Assembly: GCA_016935665.1 (NCBI GenBank)
Contig: JAFGQN010000238.1
Span: forward strand, 1-64,000
Reading direction: 5' to 3'
DNA length: 64,000 nt
Source: Deltaproteobacteria bacterium
Lineage (GTDB): Bacteria > Myxococcota_A > Polyangia > JAAYKL01
Positions within the stretch are counted from its first letter, which is position 1, and each line of letters begins with the position of its first letter. Made by a program: the position numbers and the translations under genes. The notes below the pieces were generated by a model. The model made no database searches. It was given only the letters and a program-made list of their open reading frames with translations, and was not told the origin of the DNA. Shown here piece by piece: positions 1-9,073 of the stretch.

Positions 1-85
1 TCCCCGGCCGAAAACTGGTTGCGGCGGCAGATAAACTACCGCCCTACAATTTTTTTCTATCAATTTCGACTTTGCGATTGCCCTG
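1..85. repeat. Partial copy A of a dispersed inverted-repeat element
   Basis: This stretch is homologous to 60431-60512. An 8-bp block (3-10), a 25-bp core (23-47), a T7 run (50-56) and an 11-bp end block (75-85) recur there. The spacings are 12 nt between the first two blocks and 18 nt between the T run and the end block in both copies; one base is inserted just before the T run here. The core contains GGCGG...CCGCC followed by the T run, so it can act as a plus-strand intrinsic terminator. The left end of this copy lies outside the window. The homology is read directly; calling it a mobile or MITE-like element is inference. Confidence 0.7.
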
Positions 86-441
86 GGGACACCCAGCCAG
101 TGGTTCCCAAATCGACGATTTTCTGTAAGAACGTTCAGATTTTGCATCAGAACGCACCGATTTTTCGCCGGGACGCCCATTGACGCGTTTGGAAATCAAA
201 AAATCTGGCGCCAGAATCCCGGATTTTGTTAAGGGACGTTCAATCGGTGTATTTTGGAGTTATGAATTTTGTATAGGACGGTACGCTTTTTTGCCAGGAA
301 CGGTGAGATGGGGCTTGAGGACGGCAAGCCGGCGTGTTGGCGGGCAGCAAATTGGGCCTTTGAAGGTGATGTCAGCGGTTGTATTCATTCGGATACACTG
401 TGGGCCTGATACACCGGAGCTTCCGATTCGTTGAAACAGAC
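86..441. other. Non-coding or degenerate stretch
   Basis: I found no credible gene here. An open frame at 180-434 on the plus strand has an arginine-rich, low-complexity translation with no domain, and no ribosome-binding site precedes it. The region lies beyond the 3' end of the amidase gene and next to the repeat fragment, so it may be decayed sequence. Confidence 0.4.
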
Positions 442-1017
442 TCAACATTGATTGTTCTGGATTTTTGTAAACACTCTTCGGCGGAAGTCATCCATTGTCC
501 AGTCGTGCTTTTTTAGCCATGTATGCGGGTCACCATGGTCTGAGGCGAAGCCCTGCCTGAATGCTTCTTTATGTGAAACGATACGTTCCACGCTGATGCC
601 GAACGTGTCGCACAGGTGCGCGCAGAGATCGATGGCCAGGGAAAATGCATCATTAAAGTAGTCGCCGTCGAGGAGATCATCTTCGCAGATTTCAAACTGG
701 ATATGACTTTTGTTGAATGAACCTTTGGGGCCTTTGGCGCACCCCCACGAACGATAGTGCCAGGGGAGTGTGTTGTAACAGCGTACCTGTTTATCTTTGT
801 CATACCCAATAAAACCATGAACGCATTTTTTTATGTTCGGTTGATTCCAGTGGTTGGCGCCAGGGTTGGGACCCAGTACGCCGTCGTCCGGGCCGATATA
901 ACGCCTGAGATACGGATTGTTGACGCCAGTACTGTGAACCACGATGCCGGTTGGGGTCATTTCCTTTTCTCTTTTGAAGCATTCATTGTTCGTCAGATAA
1001 AGTTTCTGGTATTCCAT
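442..1017 (-). CDS. N-acetylmuramoyl-L-alanine amidase (Amidase_2/PGRP fold)
   Basis: This 191-residue protein has the pattern of zinc-dependent amidases that cleave the MurNAc-L-Ala bond of peptidoglycan. The first zinc ligand fits His in GIVVHSTG near the N-terminus, the second fits IVSHKEA, and the third lies in SDHGDPHTW. The central part carries the HFxI/EICEDD-like strand typical of the fold. The closest relatives I recall are phage-type and Firmicute-type endolysins, but no holin, tail or other phage gene is adjacent. There is no signal peptide, so it is either cytosolic or exported by another route. The start at 1017 is chosen because GGAG lies 8 nt upstream; an upstream ATG at 1068 would fall inside the probable promoter. 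Confidence 0.8.
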   Translation of the reverse strand: MEYQKLYLTNNECFKREKEMTPTGIVVHSTGVNNPYLRRYIGPDDGVLGPNPGANHWNQPNIKKCVHGFIGYDKDKQVRCYNTLPWHYRSWGCAKGPKGSFNKSHIQFEICEDDLLDGDYFNDAFSLAIDLCAHLCDTFGISVERIVSHKEAFRQGFASDHGDPHTWLKKHDWTMDDFRRRVFTKIQNNQC

Positions 1018-1049
1018 GATACTCTCCGTCTCGTTGTTTGTTTGGTTTA

Positions 1050-1077
1050 AAGATACCGAACCGCTCAAAAATTACAA
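1050..1077 (-). promoter_or_regulatory. Candidate sigma-70 promoter of the amidase gene
   Basis: Read on the minus strand, TTGTAA (1077-1072) and TATCTT (1055-1050) are separated by 16 nt. Transcription would begin near 1043 and give a leader of about 26 nt before the start codon at 1017. The match is moderate and rests on sequence only. Confidence 0.4.
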
Positions 1078-1311
1078 TCCTTTCCTTTCCCAAAGCCCTT
1101 TCATATCGGGTCATATTCGTCCCGCCAGGTCATTTTTTTTTTACTCAAAATCAACCATTCCTCTGTACGCTGGGTGTTGTCGATTCGTTGCATTGCGGCG
1201 CTTAAAAATCTCAATGACATGAATGACGGAGTGATTCCGGCCACGCATACCCAGTGCATGTATGACATGGGGTATCCGGCGCCGACCGTGGTGTGTGCAA
1301 CGTATCGGCCT

Positions 1312-1322
1312 GGGGGGGGGGG
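1312..1322 (+). repeat. G11 homopolymer in the leader of the chloride-channel gene
   Basis: Eleven consecutive G residues lie 117 bases before the chosen start of the CLC gene. The reading frame of that gene stays open through the tract back to an ATG at 1262, so slippage could alter an N-terminal extension if translation ever began there. The remainder of 1078-1438 holds no gene I can support. Confidence 0.6.
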
Positions 1323-1438
1323 AGATAGCCGGAAGCCTTATAAAAATCCCAGTCGTTCTGCCCATTTCGCTGTATACGGACTATTCGTTTTGGTGTAGAA
1401 GGCGGTCGTATGGAACGCGGACCGAAGGAGTGGCATCT

Positions 1439-3490
1439 ATGACGGAGAATACCTTTAAAACACCCGAGAAAATCAGTATGCGCCTGGAGCGTTTTTTTGG
1501 GGAAAAAGTGTATCTCCTGATTCTGGCGGCCATCATTGGCGTTCTGGGGGGACTTGGAGCGGTTCTGTTTCGGGAGATGATTGAGGGTATTCGGTTCGCT
1601 GCGTTCTATGGGGGCTTTTCCAACGATGTGTTGTCCCAAACACCATGGTATCGTCTGGTTTTGCCACCGGCCATAGGAGGCCTGGTGGTGGGACCACTGA
1701 TTTATTTTCTCGCCAGAGAAGCCAAAGGGCACGGTATCCCCGAAGTGATGAACGCCGTCTCCAACCGAGGGGGAAAAATTCGCAGACGGGTGATGATGGT
1801 GAAAACGCTGGCCTCCGCCATCACGATTGGTTCGGGTGGATCGGTGGGACGCGAAGGTCCCATTGTGCAGATTGGCGCTGGAGTGGGCTCCTCCATCGGT
1901 CAGGCGCTGGGCTTCGATGGCAACAAGCTGATTATTCTGCTGGGATGTGGCGCCGCTGCCGGTATGGCAGCAACCTTCAATGCGCCCATCGCCGGCGTCA
2001 TACTCGCGGTTGAGGTGATTATCGGGTCGGCCACTATCAGCGTGTTCAGTCCGCTGGTGGTGGCTTCTGTTATGGGGACAGTGGTCACCCGACTGATTTA
2101 CGGGGATGAAACGTTCATCGAAGTACCCCAGTATACGATGGAGAATCCGTGGCTGGAGCTGCCTTTGTATCTAGGATTGGGAGTGGCAGCGGGGGGTGTA
2201 GCCACCATTTTTACCCGCGGCATTGTGTTCTTCGAAGACTTGTGGGATCGGTTTCGCATTCCCCAGTGGTTGTCGCCTGCGGTTGGCGGAGCAATCGTTG
2301 GCGGAATGGCCATTTTTTTTCCACAGGTGCTGGGCGTGGGATACGAGACGGTGTACAAGGCCGCCCACGGACAGGAAGCCTTGTGGGTGTTGGCTGCGTT
2401 GGTGTTTTTGAAAATTATTGCATCCGGCACGTCTCTTGGTTCCGGCGGTTCCGGTGGTGTGTTTGCGCCATCTCTGTTTGTGGGCGCCTGTCTGGGGGGC
2501 GCGTTTGGGTTGATGGTGGAGCAGCTGTTTCCCGGGCAAACCGCCCATTCGGGTGCGTATGCGCTTGTGGGCATGGGGGCAGTACTGGCGGGAACCACAC
2601 ATGCGCCCATCACCGCGATTTTGATGCTGTTTGAGATTACCTCCAACTACACAATTATATTGCCACTGATGTTCGCCTGCATCATATCGCTGGTGCTGTC
2701 CACCCGGCTGTTCCCCACGTCCATTTTTACAACCCGGTTAAAGCGCAGAGGCGTGCGTTTAAGAAGTTCTGCCGAAGCGGAGTTGATGCGTCGCACGCGG
2801 GTTCGGCGATTGCTCAAACCATTTCCCGAAACCATGCTGCCGGTGACACCCGCCAGCAAAGTGGTGGAGGGGGCGCTGAGCAGTCCCTCCGGGCATCAGT
2901 ACGTGGTCGATGCATCTGACAAGCTGCTGGGAGAAATCAGCCTCCAGCGCATCAAGGCGATTTTGCGGGAACAGTCGCTGGATGACGCCCTGATGCTGGC
3001 GGTGGATATGATGGATTCTCCGGTGACGTCCGTTGCGTTGGACGACACGCTGGATGTGGCCATGGGACATATTTCACGGCTGGATACGGAGATGCTTCCG
3101 GTGCTGGATAAAAACGATAAGCTGGTGGGGACCATTACACGGCACGATATAATGGTGTTTTTTGACCACGAGATTTTGCGCAACGAAGCGGCCTCCATGA
3201 AATTTTTACCCGAGCAGGTCAAAGACGATATGTCCCTGGTGGAGTTGCCCAGTAGCGAAACAATCACTGAAGTGCGGGTAACAGAAAAATTATCCGGAGA
3301 AACACTGAAATCATTGGATTTGAGAGCGGCATTCGGCTTGAATGCCATTGGTATTCAGCGCTCGAGCGCTGCGGGGGTGATTAAGCTTTCGGCAGAACCC
3401 CACATTCCATTCCAGAAAGGCGACGTTCTTTCCCTGGTGGGGACTCAGGAAGCGGTGGAACGGTTCAGACAGCATTTTGGATTGCAGTAA
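1439..3490 (+). CDS. CLC-family chloride channel/transporter with CBS pair and TrkA-C domain
   Basis: This 683-residue inner-membrane protein has the CLC signatures in order: GHGIPE (normally GSGIPE), GREGP with the gating glutamate at E139, GSGGSGGVFAP, and SNYTIILP carrying the anion-coordinating tyrosine. Two CBS repeats follow (about residues 455-590), then a TrkA-C/RCK-C domain at the C-terminus, suggesting nucleotide or ligand control. In NAPIAGVILAVEV the position equivalent to the internal proton glutamate of E. coli ClcA (E203) is V193, as in vertebrate channel-type CLCs, so passive chloride conduction is possible. The start at 1439 follows AAGGAG at good spacing. The gene appears to be transcribed alone; a soluble chemoreceptor-like gene follows 122 bp later. 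Confidence 0.9.
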   Translation: MTENTFKTPEKISMRLERFFGEKVYLLILAAIIGVLGGLGAVLFREMIEGIRFAAFYGGFSNDVLSQTPWYRLVLPPAIGGLVVGPLIYFLAREAKGHGIPEVMNAVSNRGGKIRRRVMMVKTLASAITIGSGGSVGREGPIVQIGAGVGSSIGQALGFDGNKLIILLGCGAAAGMAATFNAPIAGVILAVEVIIGSATISVFSPLVVASVMGTVVTRLIYGDETFIEVPQYTMENPWLELPLYLGLGVAAGGVATIFTRGIVFFEDLWDRFRIPQWLSPAVGGAIVGGMAIFFPQVLGVGYETVYKAAHGQEALWVLAALVFLKIIASGTSLGSGGSGGVFAPSLFVGACLGGAFGLMVEQLFPGQTAHSGAYALVGMGAVLAGTTHAPITAILMLFEITSNYTIILPLMFACIISLVLSTRLFPTSIFTTRLKRRGVRLRSSAEAELMRRTRVRRLLKPFPETMLPVTPASKVVEGALSSPSGHQYVVDASDKLLGEISLQRIKAILREQSLDDALMLAVDMMDSPVTSVALDDTLDVAMGHISRLDTEMLPVLDKNDKLVGTITRHDIMVFFDHEILRNEAASMKFLPEQVKDDMSLVELPSSETITEVRVTEKLSGETLKSLDLRAAFGLNAIGIQRSSAAGVIKLSAEPHIPFQKGDVLSLVGTQEAVERFRQHFGLQ

Positions 3491-3612
3491 TCTGTCCACC
3501 TGGCGAATCCCAACTGTTAATTTTTTTTACCGGACGTCGTTATATCAGATGATTCAATTGGAACGCGAGCGGGCGAAGACTGCACTGTCCGCTCTTAACG
3601 GCGAGGTAAAAG

Positions 3613-4689
3613 ATGACCCGAGCAAAGAGTACCGTCAAAACAAATGAGCCTCTCAGCATTGCTGTGCAGATAGTCACCGCTGCGCTCTCAGAAATCGCCC
3701 AGGGAACATTGCCCCATCCCATCGAATTGCCAAAGGATGGTGATTTGCCGGCGCTTGAAATGGCGTTTAATGCCGCTCTGGCCAGCATACAGGAACAGCG
3801 GACTCCAAAAAACGCCGGCTCGAAGTTGCTCGCCAGCGCGCAGAGTTTCGTGAGTCTGTTAAGCGAAAGTCAAACCAATGCCGATAAAATTGGGGAATTA
3901 AAGCTTAATCTGAGTTCCGGGCTGGACGGAGTGGAATCCGCCGGTGCGGTGTTGGATGAAACCCTGAAGGAAGTGATTAAAGCCACTGAACGTTCGGGGC
4001 AAAATGTGGCCTCCATTGCGGTGTCTACCGAGGAGATGACCTCAACGGTTGCGGAAATCGCGCAAAGTGCGGAGCAGGCGCGTGGTGTGGCCAATAATGC
4101 GGTGCGCAGCGTGAATACCGCGTCCCACAGGGTGGATTCTTTGGGGAAAGCGGCGAAGCAAATCAGCAATGTGACCGAAACGATAGTGGAAATTGCCGAG
4201 CAAACCAAGCTGTTGGCGCTGAATGCCACCATCGAAGCGGCGCGAGCGGGAGAAGCGGGAAAAGGATTTGCCGTGGTGGCCAACGAAGTGAAGGAACTGG
4301 CTCAACAAACCAATAGCGCTACCTCGGATATCAGGGAGAAAATCAGCGCCATTCAGGAAGCTACCCAGGGGACGATTGAGGAGATCAACGGCATCACGCG
4401 GGTCATCGCAGAGGTCAGTGATTATGTGGCGGCCATCGCCACTGCCACAGAGGAACAGAGTGTGACCACAAGAGAAATTACCGAAATGATCACAACGGCG
4501 TCCACCGAAATGAACGATGTGGGACGTTCTGCCCGCGAGACCGGTTCCGCTGTGGAGCAAATGACAATTTTCATTAAGGAAGTTCATGGGTATGCTCAGG
4601 GGATTGAGAATCCCCTGGATACGTTGAAGTCCCTGCATGATTCCCTGACGGCAAAATCAAATGAACTGTTGCAGGCCCTGCAAGACTGA
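3613..4689 (+). CDS. Soluble methyl-accepting chemotaxis-like signalling protein
   Basis: The 358-residue protein has no signal peptide or membrane segment. A short N-terminal part (about 1-75) of unknown fold is followed by a long helical MCP signalling domain. The highly conserved hairpin tip around residues 195-235 is clear: IAEQTKLLALNATIEAARAGE followed by GFAVVANEVKELA. There is no C-terminal CheR/CheB-tethering pentapeptide. It should act in the cytoplasm on a CheA/CheW array or a related pathway; no che genes lie in this window. GAGGT precedes the ATG. It ends 53 bp from the convergent anti-sigma gene. Confidence 0.85.
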   Translation: MTRAKSTVKTNEPLSIAVQIVTAALSEIAQGTLPHPIELPKDGDLPALEMAFNAALASIQEQRTPKNAGSKLLASAQSFVSLLSESQTNADKIGELKLNLSSGLDGVESAGAVLDETLKEVIKATERSGQNVASIAVSTEEMTSTVAEIAQSAEQARGVANNAVRSVNTASHRVDSLGKAAKQISNVTETIVEIAEQTKLLALNATIEAARAGEAGKGFAVVANEVKELAQQTNSATSDIREKISAIQEATQGTIEEINGITRVIAEVSDYVAAIATATEEQSVTTREITEMITTASTEMNDVGRSARETGSAVEQMTIFIKEVHGYAQGIENPLDTLKSLHDSLTAKSNELLQALQD

Positions 4690-4741
4690 GCATCTCCCAA
4701 AGTGTGTTCCCTACCAGAGCGTTTCGGAAAAAAACAGTAGG

Positions 4742-5503
4742 TTATCTTCGGTCGATTAGCAGTTGTACCAGTCTTTTGACGGGGAGATCCGAGGAGACGG
4801 CGTAAATCATATCGCCTTCTTTGGACATGGCTACATTGTAACCGTTTTTTCGGCCGGTCAGTATTTCCTTGCCACGAACGGTCAGCATATTTCCGCCGGC
4901 AACGGAGATGCGATGGGCAGGGAAGACCATGAATGTGACCTTTTTGCCATCGACAGTGTACACCATTTGTGCCGCCTGATTTTCTCGGACATTGGACACT
5001 CTTGCGCCCTGGAATGTGGTGTTTTTGAGTCCAGGTCCAAGGGGGCGAACCGGGAAATCGATTTTTCCCTGGAACCACGATGCGGCTCTTAACTGGTTGG
5101 AATCATTTATTTCCATGGGGAGATCCCGAACGTGCCTATCGACAACATCCTGCACCACCAGTGCCACTTCCTGTTTGGAACTGTCCGGGATGCCGGGTTG
5201 GTCGGTACTCCAGAAAAGCAGCATCAATGCAGCAGCGGCGGCCATCGGGGCAACCACAACCGGTTTGGGCCACCAGACGCGTCCGGCGCGAGTACCGAGA
5301 GTGGAAATTTGAGCACGCAAATGATCCGGCGCCTGAATCTGACTAAAATGGTGTAACGCGGATTTCAAATCTCTTTTAACTCGCAGGTAGCCGGAACAGT
5401 CCGTGCATTGCCCCAGATGATTTTCAATCTCGAGCATCATTCCGGCTTCCAGTTCCCCGTCCATGTAGGCGTCGATGAATTTCTTATTATTGACGCAATT
5501 CAT
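4742..5503 (-). CDS. Zinc-finger anti-sigma factor (membrane-anchored)
   Basis: This 253-residue protein opens with a ZAS domain: H29, C33 and C36 form the HxxxCxxC zinc motif (HLGQCTDC). One transmembrane helix follows at about residues 81-98. The C-terminal domain would lie outside the cytoplasm and has no motif I recognise beyond an all-beta look. It overlaps the upstream sigma gene by four bases (ATGA), the classical arrangement for an ECF sigma factor and its inhibitor. The N-terminal domain would bind the sigma factor; zinc ligation suggests redox sensitivity, as in RsrA/ChrR-type proteins, or a purely structural role. The inducing signal cannot be read from the sequence. Confidence 0.85.
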   Translation of the reverse strand: MNCVNNKKFIDAYMDGELEAGMMLEIENHLGQCTDCSGYLRVKRDLKSALHHFSQIQAPDHLRAQISTLGTRAGRVWWPKPVVVAPMAAAAALMLLFWSTDQPGIPDSSKQEVALVVQDVVDRHVRDLPMEINDSNQLRAASWFQGKIDFPVRPLGPGLKNTTFQGARVSNVRENQAAQMVYTVDGKKVTFMVFPAHRISVAGGNMLTVRGKEILTGRKNGYNVAMSKEGDMIYAVSSDLPVKRLVQLLIDRR

Positions 5504-6141
5504 TGGTTCGCCTCCTTCTTGTGGCGCAAATGAGTGACGTTTTTCGGGGCGTCACTCTCTTTTGATTCCTTTGGAATCACTCCGGCCTCCACTGCGTAAT
5601 CCACGAGACTTCGTTGCAGCAGCTTGCGGCCACGATGGAGTCGGGACATGACCGTACCGATGGGGGCATCCAGCATCTCAGAGATTTCCTTATAGGAAAA
5701 ACCTTCTATATCGCTGAGCACCACTACCATGCGAAAATCGTCCGGCAGCTCTTCGAGCGCCTGTTCGAGTTCCTCTTTAAAAAACTTCGTGAACACGTGA
5801 TTTTCCGGATTGGAGCAGTATTCGGCTGAGTGTCGATTCAGCACTTCGTCATACAACGGTTCTACCGCAGCCCGTTCCACATATCGCTGTTCGTGCTTTT
5901 TATGACGATAATCATTAATAAATGTGTTTGTTAAAATCCGAAACAACCATGCCTTGAGGTTTGTTCCCCACTCGAAGTTTTTCTTGAATCGAAACGCCCG
6001 AACAAACGTGTCCTGAACCAGCTCTTCCGCCTCCGTCTGATTTCTTGTCATTTTGAGAGCTGATGCGTAAAGGCTATCGATGTATTCCATACATGCGCTC
6101 TCAAACTGTTTTGTCCTGGCCTTTTGCCGACTTCCAAACAT
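5500..6141 (-). CDS. ECF-family RNA polymerase sigma factor (RpoE-like)
   Basis: The 213-residue protein has region 2 (about residues 15-85, including AEELVQDTFVRAF and LKAWLFRILTNTFINDYR) and region 4 (about 125-185, including FSYKEISEMLDAPIGTVMSR, a helix-turn-helix). The spacer between them is longer than minimal. A basic tail of about 25 residues follows region 4. It is translationally coupled to the zinc-finger anti-sigma gene. A hairpin-forming inverted repeat lies about 50 bp upstream of the start. GGAAAACA precedes the ATG. Confidence 0.92.
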   Translation of the reverse strand: MFGSRQKARTKQFESACMEYIDSLYASALKMTRNQTEAEELVQDTFVRAFRFKKNFEWGTNLKAWLFRILTNTFINDYRHKKHEQRYVERAAVEPLYDEVLNRHSAEYCSNPENHVFTKFFKEELEQALEELPDDFRMVVVLSDIEGFSYKEISEMLDAPIGTVMSRLHRGRKLLQRSLVDYAVEAGVIPKESKESDAPKNVTHLRHKKEANQ

Positions 6142-6189
6142 TTGTTTTCCTTTTTGCGTTGCGCCACGCGGTTCACCTGTTCAACCTCG

Positions 6190-6210
6190 CTGGGCGAATA
6201 TTATTCCCAG
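6190..6210. promoter_or_regulatory. Inverted repeat upstream of the ECF sigma gene
   Basis: CTGG-gc-GAATA-t-TATTC-CCAG is a near-perfect palindrome, 49-69 bp before the sigma start codon. The two arms differ only by a two-base bulge. It could be an operator or a leader hairpin. Function is inferred from position only. Confidence 0.35.
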
Positions 6211-6289
6211 GTCAAACGGACTTTTTTTGAAGATTTCATATTTTCTTTTGAACAGTACCCTCGATTGGTCAGACTGCAAGTCGTTTGAG

Positions 6290-6329
6290 GGAAACCTGGA
6301 CTGCATTTGGCAGGTTTCCGTGCTATATT
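6290..6329 (+). promoter_or_regulatory. Perfect 9-bp inverted repeat and -10 box upstream of grpE-dnaK-dnaJ
   Basis: GGAAACCTG (6290-6298) and CAGGTTTCC (6311-6319) are exact inverted copies with a 12-nt spacer. A TATATT box lies five bases downstream (6324-6329). No CIRCE element (TTAGCACTC inverted repeat) and no clear sigma-32 box are present, so this is the best candidate heat-shock operator here. The leader between it and grpE also has a GC hairpin (GGGGC 6383-6387 with GCCCC 6401-6405). Confidence 0.5.
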
Positions 6330-6433
6330 GCCCCAAAATATCAGATTACCCTTTTACAAATACGCTTTTGTGATTATGTAAAGGGGCGCCCGCAGGGGAG
6401 GCCCCGTAAACCGATTTTTGGAGTTCAGGAGTA

Positions 6434-7135
6434 ATGACAGTGAGTGAACACGAGAAAAATCAAGAGCACGAAACTACAGGTGTATCGATGTCGGAGAACG
6501 ATGAGAATATAGAGATGGTGGACGACGATCAGGCAATGGAAGCGGAAGTGGAAGTGATGGATCCGCAGCAGCAGGTTGCTCAATTGACCGAGGAAATGGC
6601 CAGGGAGCGGGAAAAATATTTGCGTGCCCTCGCCGATCTCGACAATTTGAGAAAGCGCAGCCGCCGGGACGTGGAAGAGGCGAGAGTTAAAGGGCAAATG
6701 AGTGTTCTGGAGGAACTTTTACCTGCATTGGACAGCATTGATATGGCGCTGAAATCCATTGAGCCCAATGATGCGAACCAGGCCGTGTATGACGGCATGC
6801 TCATGGTGCACAAGCAGTTTTTAACCTCCATGGAACGATTTCATTTGAAACGCGTTCAGTCTTTGGGGCAGAAATTTGATCCGTCGATGCACGAAGCTGT
6901 ATCTTATGTACCATCGCCAGACCACGATACGGGAGCCATTATTGACGAGATGCGCAGCGGATACACGCTTGGCGAAAGACTGTTGCGTGCCGCCATGGTG
7001 GTGGTATCTTCGGGGCGCCCACCGGAAACGGCCGACGCCACGGGCCAGAATGTCGATGGCGCAGGGGAAGTCGACGCAGAGCGCGTTCAGGAAACAGGTG
7101 AATCGGCAGACACCGCGTCTAAAGATGGGAACTAA
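6434..7135 (+). CDS. grpE: GrpE nucleotide exchange factor
   Basis: The 233-residue protein opens with an acidic, Met/Glu-rich region (1-40). A long coiled coil follows ([25 protein letters not shown]... with the [11 protein letters not shown] stretch), then the beta domain with [17 protein letters not shown], the standard C-terminal GrpE motif. It releases ADP from DnaK. A hydrophilic tail of about 45 residues beyond the beta domain is longer than in E. coli GrpE. It is the first gene of a grpE-dnaK-dnaJ operon, with 16 bp to dnaK. GGAG lies upstream of the ATG. Confidence 0.95.
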   Translation: MTVSEHEKNQEHETTGVSMSENDENIEMVDDDQAMEAEVEVMDPQQQVAQLTEEMAREREKYLRALADLDNLRKRSRRDVEEARVKGQMSVLEELLPALDSIDMALKSIEPNDANQAVYDGMLMVHKQFLTSMERFHLKRVQSLGQKFDPSMHEAVSYVPSPDHDTGAIIDEMRSGYTLGERLLRAAMVVVSSGRPPETADATGQNVDGAGEVDAERVQETGESADTASKDGN

Positions 7136-7151
7136 TCAAGGGGGCCAGTCG

Positions 7152-9065
7152 ATGTCCGACGAAACAGTCATTGGGATAGATCTCGGAACCACGAATTCCT
7201 GTGTTGCTGTTGTGGAAGGTAATGATGCAGTAGTTATTCCCAATGCGGAAGGCAGTCGCACAACGCCGTCGTTCATCGGTTTTACCCAGAACGGGGAGCG
7301 GCTGGTGGGACATGTGGCCAAGCGACAGGCCGTAACCAATGCCGAAAATACCGTTTATTCCATGAAACGGCTTATGGGGCGAACATTTGATTCAGAAGAA
7401 TCGGTTCGCCAGCGCGAGATGTGTCCATACAAAATTGTGGCGCACCGCAATGGCGATGCATGGGTGGAGGTTCGGGGAAAGAAGATGAGTCCTCCGGAGT
7501 TGTCTTCCATGATTCTGACCGAGATGCGTTCGGTGGCGGAATCCTACCTGGGTCGAAAAGTGAGCCGCGCAGTAGTCACGGTGCCGGCGTATTTTAATGA
7601 TGCGCAGCGGCAGGCCACGAAGGATGCCGGTAAAATTGCCGGTCTGGAAGTGGAGCGGATAATAAATGAGCCCACAGCCGCAGCTCTGGCGTTCGGCGTG
7701 GATTTGGAACCCGGCTCCCGGCGATGCATGGCGGTATACGATCTTGGTGGCGGTACGTTCGATATTTCCATCCTTGAGATGGAAGATGGTGTGTTTTCCG
7801 TAAAAAGCACCAGTGGCGATACGTTCCTTGGCGGCGAGGATTTCGACCAGAAAATCATCAACTATCTGGCGGCAAAATTCAAAGAGGATCATCAATACGA
7901 TCTAATGAGCGACAGCATGGCGCTTCAGCGATTGAAAGAGGCGTCGGAGCGTGCAAAACACGAATTGTCGTCGTCACTTACAACCGAAATAAATCTGCCG
8001 TTTATTGCCGCCGACGCCTCCGGTCCCAAGCATTTGGTATACACCATGGAACGCGGTGAGCTGGAGGATTTGGTGGAGGATTTGGTAGTGCGCACTTTTG
8101 GGCCCTGCGAACAGGCGCTGACAGATGCGGGAATCGCCAAAAGCGAGCTGAATGACATTTTGCTGGTCGGCGGAATGACTCGAATGCCGCTGGTACAGAA
8201 AATGGTGGAGGAATTTTTTGGCAAACCACCGCTGCGCGGTGTGAATCCCGATGAAGTGGTGGCAGTTGGCGCCGCGGTTCAGGGCGCTGTGCTCAGCGGT
8301 CAGGTGGATGAGGTGCTCCTGCTGGATGTCACCCCTCTCAGTCTGGGGGTGGAAACTGGTGGTGGCGTGTTCACAAAACTTATCGAACGCAATACAACGG
8401 TGCCCACGCAGAAGCGCCAGGTATTTACCACCAGCGTGGATAATCAGAACTTTGTTCCCATTCACGTGCTGCAGGGAGAGCGGCAGATGGCCCAGGACAA
8501 TACCACTCTCGCCCGTTTTGAATTGTCGGGGATTCCCCCGGCGCCCCGTGGCGTACCACAGATTCAGGTGACGTTTGACATCGATTCCAACGGTATCGTG
8601 TCGGTTTCCGCCAGGGATTTGGGCACCGGGCGGGAACAGGTGGTGCGAGTGACCGCTGCCGGTGGGTTAAAGGATGCCGACATCGAGAGAATCATTGCCG
8701 AAGCAGAAATGCAGCGCCAGGAAGACTCCCAGCGAAAGGAACTGGCGGAAGCCCGGGTTCAGGCGGAATCTCTCATCTATACATCGCAAAAAGCGGTGGA
8801 AGAATATGGCAGTGCTGTCGATAAACAGGATTTGGACATTATTCGTGCAGATATCGTTGAATTGCAAATGCGGATTCAGGGAAGCGATATTGAGAAAATT
8901 AACGAATGCCGAATTCGGCTGGAGGAATCCGCATATCGCATTGCCGAGGCGATGTACGCCGGAGTGGCGCCCATAGGCGATGAAACGGATGCCTTCTCAT
9001 CCGGCACGGATTTTTCCGATGCCATCTCCGAAACTCTGGACGGGGAATCTCCAGATGAATCATAG
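7152..9065 (+). CDS. dnaK: DnaK Hsp70 chaperone
   Basis: This 637-residue protein has the complete Hsp70 ATPase domain: [17 protein letters not shown] at the N-terminus, [30 protein letters not shown] and [15 protein letters not shown]. The substrate domain includes [13 protein letters not shown] and [15 protein letters not shown]. The C-terminal tail ends in [12 protein letters not shown] and lacks the usual proteobacterial EEVKD-type end. The start at 7152 gives the canonical [12 protein letters not shown] beginning; the frame is open further upstream inside grpE, but those residues do not resemble DnaK. It sits between grpE and dnaJ, with 8 bp to dnaJ, so the three are co-transcribed. Confidence 0.97.
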   Translation: MSDETVIGIDLGTTNSCVAVVEGNDAVVIPNAEGSRTTPSFIGFTQNGERLVGHVAKRQAVTNAENTVYSMKRLMGRTFDSEESVRQREMCPYKIVAHRNGDAWVEVRGKKMSPPELSSMILTEMRSVAESYLGRKVSRAVVTVPAYFNDAQRQATKDAGKIAGLEVERIINEPTAAALAFGVDLEPGSRRCMAVYDLGGGTFDISILEMEDGVFSVKSTSGDTFLGGEDFDQKIINYLAAKFKEDHQYDLMSDSMALQRLKEASERAKHELSSSLTTEINLPFIAADASGPKHLVYTMERGELEDLVEDLVVRTFGPCEQALTDAGIAKSELNDILLVGGMTRMPLVQKMVEEFFGKPPLRGVNPDEVVAVGAAVQGAVLSGQVDEVLLLDVTPLSLGVETGGGVFTKLIERNTTVPTQKRQVFTTSVDNQNFVPIHVLQGERQMAQDNTTLARFELSGIPPAPRGVPQIQVTFDIDSNGIVSVSARDLGTGREQVVRVTAAGGLKDADIERIIAEAEMQRQEDSQRKELAEARVQAESLIYTSQKAVEEYGSAVDKQDLDIIRADIVELQMRIQGSDIEKINECRIRLEESAYRIAEAMYAGVAPIGDETDAFSSGTDFSDAISETLDGESPDES

Positions 9066-9073
9066 TTGAATTC

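Noticed and set aside
180-434. 84-codon open frame on the plus strand
   Set aside because: Arg-rich, no domain, no ribosome-binding site, next to a repeat fragment.
442-1017. Prophage lysis gene
   Set aside because: The amidase resembles phage endolysins, but no phage genes lie nearby.
1018-1068. Upstream start for the amidase gene
   Set aside because: It lies inside the probable promoter and has no ribosome-binding site; GGAG precedes 1017.
6307-6323. Sigma-54 promoter upstream of grpE (TTGGCA...GTGCT)
   Set aside because: The GG-to-GC spacing is 11, one more than the consensus allows.
6876-7151. N-terminal extension of dnaK inside grpE
   Set aside because: The translated residues are unlike DnaK; the canonical start is at 7152.
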